Shown: positions 7,957-15,799 of the stretch, piece by piece
Numbering within the stretch: the stretch's first letter is position 1
Layout of the letters: each line of letters starts with the position of its first letter
The notes under the pieces: generated by a model
Database searches by the model: none
What the model saw: only the letters and a program-made list of their open reading frames with translations
Told to the model about the DNA's origin: nothing
Assembly (NCBI RefSeq): GCF_036346875.1
Contig: NZ_CP107852.1
Location: 5,146,001-5,210,000, forward strand
Direction: 5' to 3'
DNA from: Nocardia sp. NBC_00508
GTDB lineage: Bacteria > Actinomycetota > Actinomycetes > Mycobacteriales > Mycobacteriaceae
DNA length: 64,000 nt
Translations under genes and position numbers: made by a program

Positions 7957-10900
7957 GCGGCGGCCAGGTGACGCCGCATCAGCTGGCGCAGGCGCTCGGT
8001 CTGCCGCCGCCGACCGACGAGCAGGCGGCCGTTATCGCGGCGCCGCCGGGGCCGACCCTGGTGGTCGCGGGCGCGGGGGCGGGCAAGACCGAGACGATGG
8101 CCGCGCGCGTGGTGTGGATGGTCGCCAATCGGATCGTCCAGCCCGATGAGGTGCTGGGGCTGACCTTCACCCGCAAAGCCGCGCAGCAGTTGACCACCCG
8201 CATCCGGACCCGGCTCGCCCGGCTCGCTGGTGCGCCGTTGCTGCGTGAACTCGATCCGACCGGACAGCTGCGGGCGCAGCTGACCGGCGCGGAACCGGAA
8301 ATCAGCACGTATCACTCCTATGCGGGCAGGCTGCTCACCGAACACGGGCTGCTGCTGCCGGTGGAACCTTCGGCGACCCTGCTCACCGAGACCCAGCTCT
8401 GGCAGCTGGCCCACCAAGTGGTCCGGACCTGGGACGGCGACCTGGACACCGATCGCACGCCGGTGTCGGTCACCGAGGCGGTGCTCGCGTTGTCCGGCCA
8501 GCTGGCCGAGCATCTGGTCGAGCCCGAGGAATTGGCCGAGGCGCATACCGAGCTGGAGAAGCTGGTGCACACGCTGCCCGCGGGTCCGCGCCAGCGCGGC
8601 GGGCCGAGCCAAACGCTGCTGAACATCGTGCAGGTGCAGCGGGAACGGGTAGCCCTGCTGCCGCTGGTGCACCAGCTCGCCGAGGCGCTGCGCCGCCGCG
8701 GCGCACTGGATTTCGGCGCGCAGATGTCACTCGCCGCCCGGCTCGCCGCCGAACACCCCGAAGTAGCGGCCGCCGAACGCGCCCGCTTCCGGCTGGTCCT
8801 GCTCGACGAGTATCAGGACACCGGCCACGCTCAGCGGGTCCTGCTCGCCGCCCTGTTCGGCGGCGACCAGGAGAACGCGGCTACCCGGCCTGTTGCGCAT
8901 GAGGAGTCGCGGCGTGCCGGTGCGCATGATCCGCACTTCGCCAGGAGTACGGAGGATGTCGCTTCGCCGCGCGGTGGTGCGCGCGGCCCGTTGGCACCGG
9001 ACGGGGCGCGCGATGCACAGCGTCTTGCGGTGACGGCGGTCGGCGACCCGATGCAATCGATCTACGGCTGGCGTGGCGCGTCCGCGGCGAATCTGCCCCG
9101 GTTCGCCACCGACTTCCCCGACGCGCCCGGCGTCCCCGCGCCCACCTTGGCGCTGCTGACCAGCTGGCGCAATCCGCCGCAGGCGCTGGCACTGGCGAAT
9201 CTGGTCGCGGAACCATTGCGCCGCAAGGCGATCGAGGGCCGTGGGGTCACCGTCGACACGTTGCGCGCCAAACCCGAGGCGGAGCAGGGCGTCGTGGCAC
9301 TGGCGCTGACCGAGACCGTGGCCACCGAACGTGCGTGGCTGGCCGAGCGGATCGCCGCAGAGTGGGCCGCCCGGCGCGCGGACCAACAGCCGCCGCCGAC
9401 CTCCGCGGTGCTCGTGCGCCGCAACGCGGATGCCGCGCCGCTCGCGGAAGCGCTTCGCGCGCAGGGACTCCCGGTGGAGATCGTCGGGCTCGGCGGCTTG
9501 CTCGCCACACCGGAGGTCGCCGACGTCGTCGCCACCCTGCGGTTGATCGCCGAACCGGGCTCGGGCAGCGCCGCCATGCGGGTGCTGACCGGCGCGCGCT
9601 GGCGCATCGGCGTCGCCGACATCGCCGCGCTCGCCCGCCGGGCACGGGACTTGTCGATCCGGCGTCCCGCGTCCGACGCCACGGCCGAGATAGCCGACGG
9701 CGCCGCACTCGACGAGGCGCTGCGTGAGGTGGCGCCGGAACCGGCGGAACAAGCCGGTCTGGCCGACGCGATCGCCGATCCCGGTACGCCGCAGCAATAT
9801 TCGGAAGCTGGTTTCGCCCGGATCGAGGCGCTGGGCCGGGAACTGGCCGCGTTGCGCGAACGCAGCGGCCAGCCGCTCGCGGAATTGGTCGCCGACGTCG
9901 AACGCACCATCGGCGTTGGCGTGGAGACTCAGACGCGCCGAGCGATGGCGGGAACCGGCGCCGGACGCGAGCACTTGGACGCGTTCGCCGAGGTGGTGGC
10001 CGGATACGCCGCCGACACCGGCGCCTCTCTCGGCGGGCTGCTCGCGTTCCTCGCCGCCGCCGAAGAGGTCGAGAACGGGCTGGAACCGGGAGAGGTGGAG
10101 GTCGCCAAGGACCGTGTACAGGTGCTGACCGTGCACGCTGCGAAGGGCCTGGAATGGGAGATCGTGGCGGTCCCGCACGTGGTGGAGGGCGTGTTTCCGT
10201 CCAAGGTCGGCACCGGCACGTGGTTGGGCGCGCTCGCCGAGCTGCCCACTTCTCTGCGGGGTGACCGCAAACAGGACGACGCGGCCGAGGGCGTTCCGGT
10301 GCTCGACCTCACCGACCTGTACGACCGCGCCGACCTAGACCGCGCGATCAAGGCGCACAAGGAGGCGCTGGAGCGCCGCCGGATCGACGAGGAACGCCGC
10401 CTGTTCTATGTCGCGCTCACCAGAACCGAACGCGTGCTGCTGGTTTCCGCGCACCACTGGGCGGAGACCGGCAGCAGCCCGAAAGGGCCCTCGGATTTCC
10501 TGCTGGAGTTGAAGCGGGCGAACGAGGACCCCGACAGCCCCGCGCACGGTGTCCTGGCGATCGACCGGTGGGACGACCCGCCCGCGCCCGACGCCGTCAA
10601 CCCTTTCACCCACAACCCGGCCACCGCCGAGTGGCCGCGCGACCCGCTCAGTACCCGCCGCGACCCCATCGAACAGGGCGCCGCACTGGTCCGCGCCGCC
10701 CTCGCCGACCTTCGTGCGCGCCCAGCGACCGCGCACCGCGATCCGAACTCGCACAGCGCCGCGGCCGACCGCGTCGCGCCCGCATACCAGGACGCGATCC
10801 ACGCCTCTGACCACTACCCGCCGGACGACGAGTTCCCCCCGGACCCACTGGACGAGTTCGCGGATCCCCCCGATTTCGATTTCATCGCAACCGAATTCGC

Positions 10901-11792
10901 CGACCCGTACGCGGATCTCGAGCCCTACTACGGCACCGCCCCGGACCCGGTCGAGGAGTACCTGTCGGCCGACGAGCCCGCCTTCGCGAGCGGCTTCGCT
11001 CCGCCCCCACCGGAGGACGCCTACCCGCCCGAGCAGGCGCACCGCGCGCCCGACCCGGACGATCCCGAAGGTTGGGCCGCCGACGTCGACGCCCTGCTGG
11101 CCGAGCATCAGGCGGCCGCGGCTGCCGCCGAGGCGGTCGAGCTACCCGGTCAGATCGCGGCGACGGCGCTGGTCGAACTGCGCGCCGACCCCGCGAAACT
11201 CGCCGCCCGCCTGCGTCGTCCGCTGCCCTACCCGCCGAATCCGCTGGCCCGCCGCGGCACCGCGTTCCACGCCTGGGTGCAGCGCTGGTTCGGCTCCACC
11301 CGTCTGCTCGGCTTCGATGAGCTGCCCGGCGCGGCCGATGGTGGCGCGGCCGACGCGGGATCGGACGCCGAGCTGACCGCGATGCAGGAGGCGTTCCTGA
11401 ACTCGCCATGGGCCAACCGCAGCCCGGTCGAGGTGGAGATCCCGTTCGAGACCTCGATCGCAGGCACCGTGATCCGCGGGCGCATGGACGCGGTATTCGC
11501 CGAACCGGGCGGCCGCTGGATCGTGGTCGACTGGAAGACCGGCGCCGAGCCGGGCCCCGCCGAGGAACCCGCGGTCGCCATGCAGCTGGCCGTCTATCGC
11601 TTGGCCTGGGCGCGGTTGATGGCCGCGCGTGAGGGCCGCCCAGAACAGGAGATGCTGCCTCGGATCGGCGCCGCGTTCCACTACGTGCGTACCGGGCGCA
11701 CCATCGCGCCGGCCACGCTGGCCGGCCCCGGCGAGCTGGCCGAGCTGATCAGGAACGCCGCGCCCGTCGACTCACCGCCAGCGACTGGGTGA
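7953..11792 (+). CDS. adnB: AdnB, lead motor and nuclease subunit
   Basis: 1279 residues, the UvrD-like motor plus RecB-type nuclease partner of AdnA. Walker A GAGAGKTET lies at 41-49, motif II LLDEYQD near 283-289, GDPMQSIYGWRG is motif III, TVHAAKGLEW is motif V and RRLFYVALTRTERVLLV is motif VI. The nuclease has RGTAFHAWVQRWFG, GRMDAVF and VVDWKTG near 1190. In mycobacteria AdnB is the leading motor. The protein is longer than the roughly 1100 residues I expect. Two insertions account for this: about 50 residues between motif II and motif III (around 305-355), and an Asp/Glu/Pro-rich segment between motor and nuclease (around 945-1060). Its 3' end overlaps the convergent DoxX-type gene by 44 bases. 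Confidence 0.92.
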   Translation: MSGGQVTPHQLAQALGLPPPTDEQAAVIAAPPGPTLVVAGAGAGKTETMAARVVWMVANRIVQPDEVLGLTFTRKAAQQLTTRIRTRLARLAGAPLLRELDPTGQLRAQLTGAEPEISTYHSYAGRLLTEHGLLLPVEPSATLLTETQLWQLAHQVVRTWDGDLDTDRTPVSVTEAVLALSGQLAEHLVEPEELAEAHTELEKLVHTLPAGPRQRGGPSQTLLNIVQVQRERVALLPLVHQLAEALRRRGALDFGAQMSLAARLAAEHPEVAAAERARFRLVLLDEYQDTGHAQRVLLAALFGGDQENAATRPVAHEESRRAGAHDPHFARSTEDVASPRGGARGPLAPDGARDAQRLAVTAVGDPMQSIYGWRGASAANLPRFATDFPDAPGVPAPTLALLTSWRNPPQALALANLVAEPLRRKAIEGRGVTVDTLRAKPEAEQGVVALALTETVATERAWLAERIAAEWAARRADQQPPPTSAVLVRRNADAAPLAEALRAQGLPVEIVGLGGLLATPEVADVVATLRLIAEPGSGSAAMRVLTGARWRIGVADIAALARRARDLSIRRPASDATAEIADGAALDEALREVAPEPAEQAGLADAIADPGTPQQYSEAGFARIEALGRELAALRERSGQPLAELVADVERTIGVGVETQTRRAMAGTGAGREHLDAFAEVVAGYAADTGASLGGLLAFLAAAEEVENGLEPGEVEVAKDRVQVLTVHAAKGLEWEIVAVPHVVEGVFPSKVGTGTWLGALAELPTSLRGDRKQDDAAEGVPVLDLTDLYDRADLDRAIKAHKEALERRRIDEERRLFYVALTRTERVLLVSAHHWAETGSSPKGPSDFLLELKRANEDPDSPAHGVLAIDRWDDPPAPDAVNPFTHNPATAEWPRDPLSTRRDPIEQGAALVRAALADLRARPATAHRDPNSHSAAADRVAPAYQDAIHASDHYPPDDEFPPDPLDEFADPPDFDFIATEFADPYADLEPYYGTAPDPVEEYLSADEPAFASGFAPPPPEDAYPPEQAHRAPDPDDPEGWAADVDALLAEHQAAAAAAEAVELPGQIAATALVELRADPAKLAARLRRPLPYPPNPLARRGTAFHAWVQRWFGSTRLLGFDELPGAADGGAADAGSDAELTAMQEAFLNSPWANRSPVEVEIPFETSIAGTVIRGRMDAVFAEPGGRWIVVDWKTGAEPGPAEEPAVAMQLAVYRLAWARLMAAREGRPEQEMLPRIGAAFHYVRTGRTIAPATLAGPGELAELIRNAAPVDSPPATG

Positions 11793-12162
11793 TCAGCGGG
11801 ATCTGCAGCGGAAGCCGCAGCGCCGAGCCGATCTTGACCAGCCGCGGCGCCTTCTCGCTGGCGAGCATGTCCGCCGCGAACTGGACATTGGCCGGGAACA
11901 CCGCGATGAACAGCAGCGCGGCGAGGCGCCCGCCGAAGCCGCGGGTCCGCGGGATCGCGAGCGCGGCGGCGACGCCGAGTTCGGCCACACCGGAGGCGTA
12001 GGTGTAGTCGCGGGCTCGTCCGGGCAGAGCGCGCGGCACGATCGAGTCGAAGGGCTTCGGCCACACGAAATGCAGCACTCCGGTGCCGAACAGCAGGGCG
12101 GCCAAGGCGAGCGCGGGGCGTCGCCCGGCGTCGCGCGCGGGTGTCAGCGTGTTTTCTGCCAT
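11749..12162 (-). CDS. DoxX/MauE-type small membrane protein
   Basis: 137 residues with four hydrophobic segments: ALALAALLFGTGVLHFVW, the stretch around GVAELGVAAALAI, GGRLAALLFIAVFPANVQF, and LPLQIPLITQSLAV. The layout, with a first-helix LHF and a central Pro-Ala-Asn, fits the DoxX-like family of small membrane proteins, several of which act in thiol or oxidant metabolism. The ATG at 12162 has AAGGG upstream; a second in-frame ATG lies five codons earlier. It converges on adnB and overlaps its end by 44 bases. Its function is not set by context. Confidence 0.65.
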   Translation of the reverse strand: MAENTLTPARDAGRRPALALAALLFGTGVLHFVWPKPFDSIVPRALPGRARDYTYASGVAELGVAAALAIPRTRGFGGRLAALLFIAVFPANVQFAADMLASEKAPRLVKIGSALRLPLQIPLITQSLAVSRRARRS

Positions 12163-12529
12163 GAGGCACCCTTGCATCCGTCCGGTGTCCGCGTCGAGCC
12201 CAGGCCGGCGCCAGACCGAGCATTCCCGTGCGCGAGCCACAGTCGGGCGCGAGCGCCGCGAGCGCCGCGGGAACAGACACGGGTAGGCTCGCGTGCTGTG
12301 CCGGAGGGACAAGAAATACCGGAGATGACCGACACGAGCAGGTACGCAACCACTCGGCTCGACTCCCTTTTTCGAGCGAAGCGAAATCGAGCCTTCTCGG
12401 TTCGAGCCATGAGGGGGCCGCGAACACGCAACGCCGCGGGCGCCGCACAACAAGCACAGGTGTCCGGTGTTCGGTGATCGAGCCCGTGGCTTCGGGCCGG
12501 CCAGTCGTCCGCACTTCGCCCTGGTCGGG
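12163..12529. other. Divergent spacer with a dispersed repeat copy
   Basis: About 370 bases between the DoxX-type gene and the potassium channel gene. No frame looks coding. The part near 12418-12460 (GGCCGCGAACACGCAACG at its start) closely resembles 19256-19300. Around 12357-12407 there are several inverted copies of GGCTCGA/TCGAGCC able to form a stem with an A/T-rich loop. The promoters of both divergent genes must be here, but I cannot place them. Confidence 0.4.
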
Positions 12530-13522
12530 ATGTTGCGGATCCCGGAAGTGCAGATCAGCCCGTGGATTTCGCTGACCAGGCGGGTAACGTTCGCGGCATC
12601 TTTGCTGGTCCTCGCCGCATTGGTGGTGTACGTCGGTCGCGATGGCTACCACGACAACTCGGGCAACGAATTGTCGTTCCTGGACGCGCTCTATTACGCG
12701 ACGGTGTCGCTGTCGACCACCGGATACGGCGACATCCACCCGGTGAGCCCCGGGGCGCGGCTGGCGAACATCGTCATCATCACCCCGCTGCGCATCCTGT
12801 TCCTCATCGTCCTCGTCGGAACCACGCTCGGCGTGCTGACGGAACGGTCCCGGCAGGCTTTCAAGATTCAGCGATGGAGGCACAGCGTGCGCAATCACAC
12901 CGTGATCGTCGGATACGGCACGAAGGGGCGGAGCGCGATCGACGCCATGCTCGGCGACGGGGTGAAGCCCGCCGACATCGTCGTGGTCGACACCGACGTC
13001 GCCGCCCTGGAAGCCGCCGCGAACGCCGGGCTGGTCACGGTGCACGGCTCGGCCACCCAGTCCGACGTGCTGCGGCTGGCGAGCGTGCAGAACGCCGCGT
13101 CGGTCGTGGTCGCCACCAACCGTGACGACACCGCCGTGCTGGTCACCCTGACCGCCCGCGAGCTGAACAAGGGCGCCAAGATCGTGGTCGCGGTCCGCGA
13201 GGCGGAGAACACCCACCTGGTGCGGCAGTCGGGGGCGGACTCGGTGGTGGTGTCCTCGGAGACCGCGGGCCGCTTGCTCGGCATCGCCACCACCACGCCG
13301 ACCGTCGTGGAGATGATGGAGGACCTGCTGACGCCCCAGGAAGGGTTCGCGGTTGCCGAACGCGAGGTGGAGTCGTCCGAGATCGGCGGCTCGCCACGGC
13401 ATCTCAGCGATATCGTGCTCGGCGTGGTGCGCGCCGGAGTATTGGTCCGTGTCGGCGAGCCCGAGGTGGACGCGATCGAAGCGGGCGACAAACTGCTGTA
13501 CATCCGCCGGACGAGCAAGTGA
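12530..13522 (+). CDS. RCK-domain potassium channel
   Basis: 330 residues. An N-terminal transmembrane helix (FAASLLVLAALVVYVG, 21-36), a pore loop with the selectivity filter TTGYGD at 63-68 and a second helix (IVIITPLRILFLIVLVGTTLG) form a two-helix channel unit. A TrkA-N/RCK domain follows, with VIVGYGTKGR as its nucleotide-binding loop near 123, and a TrkA-C-like end (GVLVRVGEPEVDAIEAGDKL). Such proteins tetramerise into ligand-gated K+ channels. It corresponds in position to Rv3200c. The ATG at 12530 is preferred because it puts the first helix close to the N terminus; an in-frame GTG at 12467 would add 21 residues of low quality. NudC follows 44 bases downstream. Confidence 0.85.
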   Translation: MLRIPEVQISPWISLTRRVTFAASLLVLAALVVYVGRDGYHDNSGNELSFLDALYYATVSLSTTGYGDIHPVSPGARLANIVIITPLRILFLIVLVGTTLGVLTERSRQAFKIQRWRHSVRNHTVIVGYGTKGRSAIDAMLGDGVKPADIVVVDTDVAALEAAANAGLVTVHGSATQSDVLRLASVQNAASVVVATNRDDTAVLVTLTARELNKGAKIVVAVREAENTHLVRQSGADSVVVSSETAGRLLGIATTTPTVVEMMEDLLTPQEGFAVAEREVESSEIGGSPRHLSDIVLGVVRAGVLVRVGEPEVDAIEAGDKLLYIRRTSK

Positions 13523-13554
13523 CCGGCGGCGAGCCGGGCGGTAACTCGGCGCGA

Positions 13555-13560
13555 TAGTCT
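13555..13560 (+). promoter_or_regulatory. -10 element of a probable leaderless nudC transcript
   Basis: TAGTCT fits the TANNNT -10 consensus of mycobacteria and relatives and stands six bases before the nudC GTG. No Shine-Dalgarno sequence is visible in front of the GTG. Together these suggest transcription starts at or next to the start codon, giving a leaderless mRNA. No good -35 is seen, which is common for such promoters. Confidence 0.4.
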
Positions 13561-13566
13561 CGAACC

Positions 13567-14472
13567 GTGCCTGCGTTTCAGCTCAATGGTGTTCCTCTGC
13601 TGTCCCGTTCCGTCATCGATCGCGCGGAGGAGATCCGGGGCGACGCCCAGGCCCTGAAGGAGGCCTGGGGCAAGGCGAAACTCTTGCGGATCAACCGGCG
13701 CGGGCAGGTGCGCTTCGAGGATGGCGTGCTGGTTTTGGCCGCCGCGCTCGAGCTGTCCGCGGAGCCGAGCCCGGCCGCTGTGTTCCTGGGCATCGAGGAC
13801 GGCATCCACCTGTGGGCGGTCCGCGATCCCGAGCTGGAGGGTTCGCTCACCGACCTGCGCGCGTTGGCGGGCGGCAGCGTCGACGACCGCACCGCCGGTT
13901 TGCTCTCCGCCGCGATCGCACTGCTGAACTGGCACGACAAGGCCGGGTTCAACGGCGCGGACGGCACGGTGACCACCGCGTCCAAGGCCGGGTGGTCGCG
14001 CGTCACCGAGAGCGGCTACGAGGAATTCCCGCGCATCGATCCCGCGGTGATCTGCCTGATCCACGACGGCGGCGATCGGGCGCTGCTCGCGCGCCAGCAC
14101 AGCTGGCCGAAGTCGCTGTTCTCGCTGCTGGCGGGGTTCGTCGAGGCGGGTGAGTCGCTGGAGCGCTGCGTCGAACGGGAGATGCGCGAGGAGGTCGGCC
14201 TCGACGTGCGCGAGATCAGCTACCTGGGCAGCCAGCCGTGGCCGTTCCCGCGCTCACTGATGCTCGGCTTCGCCGCGGTCGCCGATCCCGACCAGCCGCT
14301 GGCCTTCTCCGACGGCGAGATCGCCGAGGCCGACTGGTTCACCCGCGCCCAGGTGCGCGAAGCGCTGGCGATGGGCGACTGGTCGACGCGGAGCGAGGAG
14401 TCGCGGCTGTTGCTGCCCGGTTCGATCTCCATCGCGCGAACCATCGTCGAATCCTGGGCGGCGATCGACTGA
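13567..14472 (+). CDS. nudC: NudC, NAD(H)/RNA-decapping Nudix pyrophosphatase
   Basis: 301 residues. The Nudix box GFVEAGESLERCVEREMREE runs from residue 190 and fits GX5EX7REUXEEXGU exactly. SQPWPFP at 222-228 is the signature separating NADH pyrophosphatases from other Nudix enzymes. NudC hydrolyses NADH to NMNH and AMP and in several bacteria removes NAD caps from RNA. The Cys4 zinc ribbon of the E. coli enzyme is missing: the segment before the Nudix domain (residues 120-160) holds no cysteine. It starts 44 bases after the potassium channel and may also have its own leaderless promoter. A block of 81-bp tandem repeats follows. Confidence 0.92.
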   Translation: MPAFQLNGVPLLSRSVIDRAEEIRGDAQALKEAWGKAKLLRINRRGQVRFEDGVLVLAAALELSAEPSPAAVFLGIEDGIHLWAVRDPELEGSLTDLRALAGGSVDDRTAGLLSAAIALLNWHDKAGFNGADGTVTTASKAGWSRVTESGYEEFPRIDPAVICLIHDGGDRALLARQHSWPKSLFSLLAGFVEAGESLERCVEREMREEVGLDVREISYLGSQPWPFPRSLMLGFAAVADPDQPLAFSDGEIAEADWFTRAQVREALAMGDWSTRSEESRLLLPGSISIARTIVESWAAID

Positions 14473-14540
14473 GCGCACGCTCCCCACTCCGCCTGGCCGG
14501 CGCTCGGCGCCATCGTGTGCGATCGCGCGCTGTGTCCTCG

Positions 14541-14859
14541 GTTCGCTCGCTGGCGCTCGCTCATGCCTCCGCCTCGCTGGCGCTCAGCTCCGGCACGAGC
14601 GAGTGCTCGGCTGTGTCCGTTGTTCGCTCGCTGACGCTCGCTCATGCCTCCGCCTCGCTGGCGCTCAGCTCCGGCACGAGCGAGTGCTCGGCTGTGTCCG
14701 TTGTTCGCTCGCTGACGCTCGCTCATGCCTCCGCCTCGCTGGCGCTCAGCTCCGGCACGAGCGAGTGCTCGGCTGTGTCCGTTGTTCGCTCGCTGACGCT
14801 CGCTCATGCCTCCGCCCCGCTGGCGCTCAGCTTCGGCACGAGCGAGTGCTCGGCTGTGT
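14541..14859. repeat. 81-bp tandem repeat, four copies
   Basis: Copies begin at 14541, 14622, 14703 and 14784 (each GTTCGCTCGCTG), the last cut short near 14859. The first and last copies differ from the middle two at a few bases; the middle two look identical. The unit holds TCGCTCGCTGACGCTCGCTC and GGCACGAGCGAGTGCTCGG, which can pair in part, so RNA from either strand could fold. As 81 is a multiple of three, both strands stay open as repetitive ORFs, but none has a ribosome-binding site. It lies between the convergent ends of nudC and mrx1, where a two-way terminator would be expected. Confidence 0.85.
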
Positions 14860-14903
14860 GCTCGCTCACGCGCGGACCGGCACGGCCCGCGCGGAGCAGG
14901 TGA

Positions 14904-15161
14904 TCAGGACAGACCGGCGAGGGTCTGCTCGACGGTCGCCAGCGACGGGTTGGTCGCGGTGGAGCCATCGGCGAACTTCACGGTGGGCACGACGTGGTTG
15001 CCCCCGTTGACGCTGCCGACGAACGCGGCCGACGCCGGATCTTGTTCGATATCGATCTCGACGTAGCTGATACCGGCCTCGTCCAGCTGCGTCTTCAGCC
15101 TGCGGCAGTAGCCGCACCAGGTGGTCGAGTACATCGTCAGAGTGGGGTTCGCGTCAGTCAC
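14904..15161 (-). CDS. mrx1: Mycoredoxin Mrx1
   Basis: 85-residue glutaredoxin-fold protein with active site TTWCGYCRRLK (CGYC at 16-19), a cis-proline strand HVVPTVKF and the C-terminal GSTATNPS glutathione-site-like turn. CGYC and this gene neighbourhood identify mycoredoxin, which reduces mycothiol mixed disulfides on proteins. The organism should therefore make mycothiol. It lies opposite to and just 5' of the MarR-type gene, whose possible starts overlap its first codons. Confidence 0.92.
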   Translation of the reverse strand: MTDANPTLTMYSTTWCGYCRRLKTQLDEAGISYVEIDIEQDPASAAFVGSVNGGNHVVPTVKFADGSTATNPSLATVEQTLAGLS

Positions 15162-15612
15162 GGATGATGCAACACTGAAGCACCTCGCACTGTTCCAACT
15201 CGAACATTCTCCGCGGTCGGTTGCTCCGTATTCAATATGCGCGCAGCGGGCGGCGCTGGCCTCGTTCGACCTGACCCACGTGCAGTTCGTGTTGCTCGCC
15301 TCGTTGGTCTACCTTGCCGCCGGCCGCGACGATCCGGTCCGGCAGCGTGACCTGGCCGAGCACGCCGCCACCGACCCGATGATGACTTCCCAGGTGCTGC
15401 GCGTCCTCGCGCAAAAAGGCCTGATCGAGCGCCGCGACCACCCGAGCGATCGCCGGGCCAAAGCCCTCGCTGTCACCGAAGCCGGTGCGGCACTGGCGAA
15501 CCGCGCCATCGTGGCGGTCGAGGCCTGCGACGAGGAGTTCTTCGCGCCGCTCGGCAGGCAGGGCGCTGCGTTCGCGCGATCCCTGCGGCTGCTGCGCGAT
15601 CGAAACCACTGA
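15142..15612 (+). CDS. MarR-family transcriptional regulator
   Basis: About 156 residues. The winged helix includes LTHVQFVLLASLVYLAAG, then DLAEHAATDPMMTSQVLRVL as recognition region and RRDHPSDRRAKALAVTEAG as the MarR wing. No ligand is suggested. The start is uncertain: GTG at 15142 or 15121 are the only in-frame options before the conserved part, and both overlap the 5' end of mrx1 on the other strand. A head-to-head overlap like this suggests it could regulate mrx1 or itself. Transcription continues toward uvrD2 after a 187-base gap. Confidence 0.75.
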   Translation: MGFASVTDDATLKHLALFQLEHSPRSVAPYSICAQRAALASFDLTHVQFVLLASLVYLAAGRDDPVRQRDLAEHAATDPMMTSQVLRVLAQKGLIERRDHPSDRRAKALAVTEAGAALANRAIVAVEACDEEFFAPLGRQGAAFARSLRLLRDRNH

Positions 15613-15799
15613 TCACCCGGCGGCGGGTCCGGCCGCGATCACTGCCCTGCGATTCGGCCCCGGGCGCGAGATGCCCGCGAACCGCGCATGAATATCACGC
15701 AGCGCGCAGCAGGAGCGTGCCACGGCGACAGCTGGCGGATGAGACGATCCAATCGGGTCGGACCGGATGACCATGCGGGCTGTGTCGGTGGGCGCTGTC

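Noticed and set aside
14541..14859. CRISPR array
   Set aside because: The units are contiguous 81-bp tandem copies without variable spacers, and no cas gene is near.
14220..14903. Repetitive ORFs on both strands over the 81-bp repeats
   Set aside because: They stay open only because the unit is a multiple of three; no ribosome-binding site and no other protein feature.
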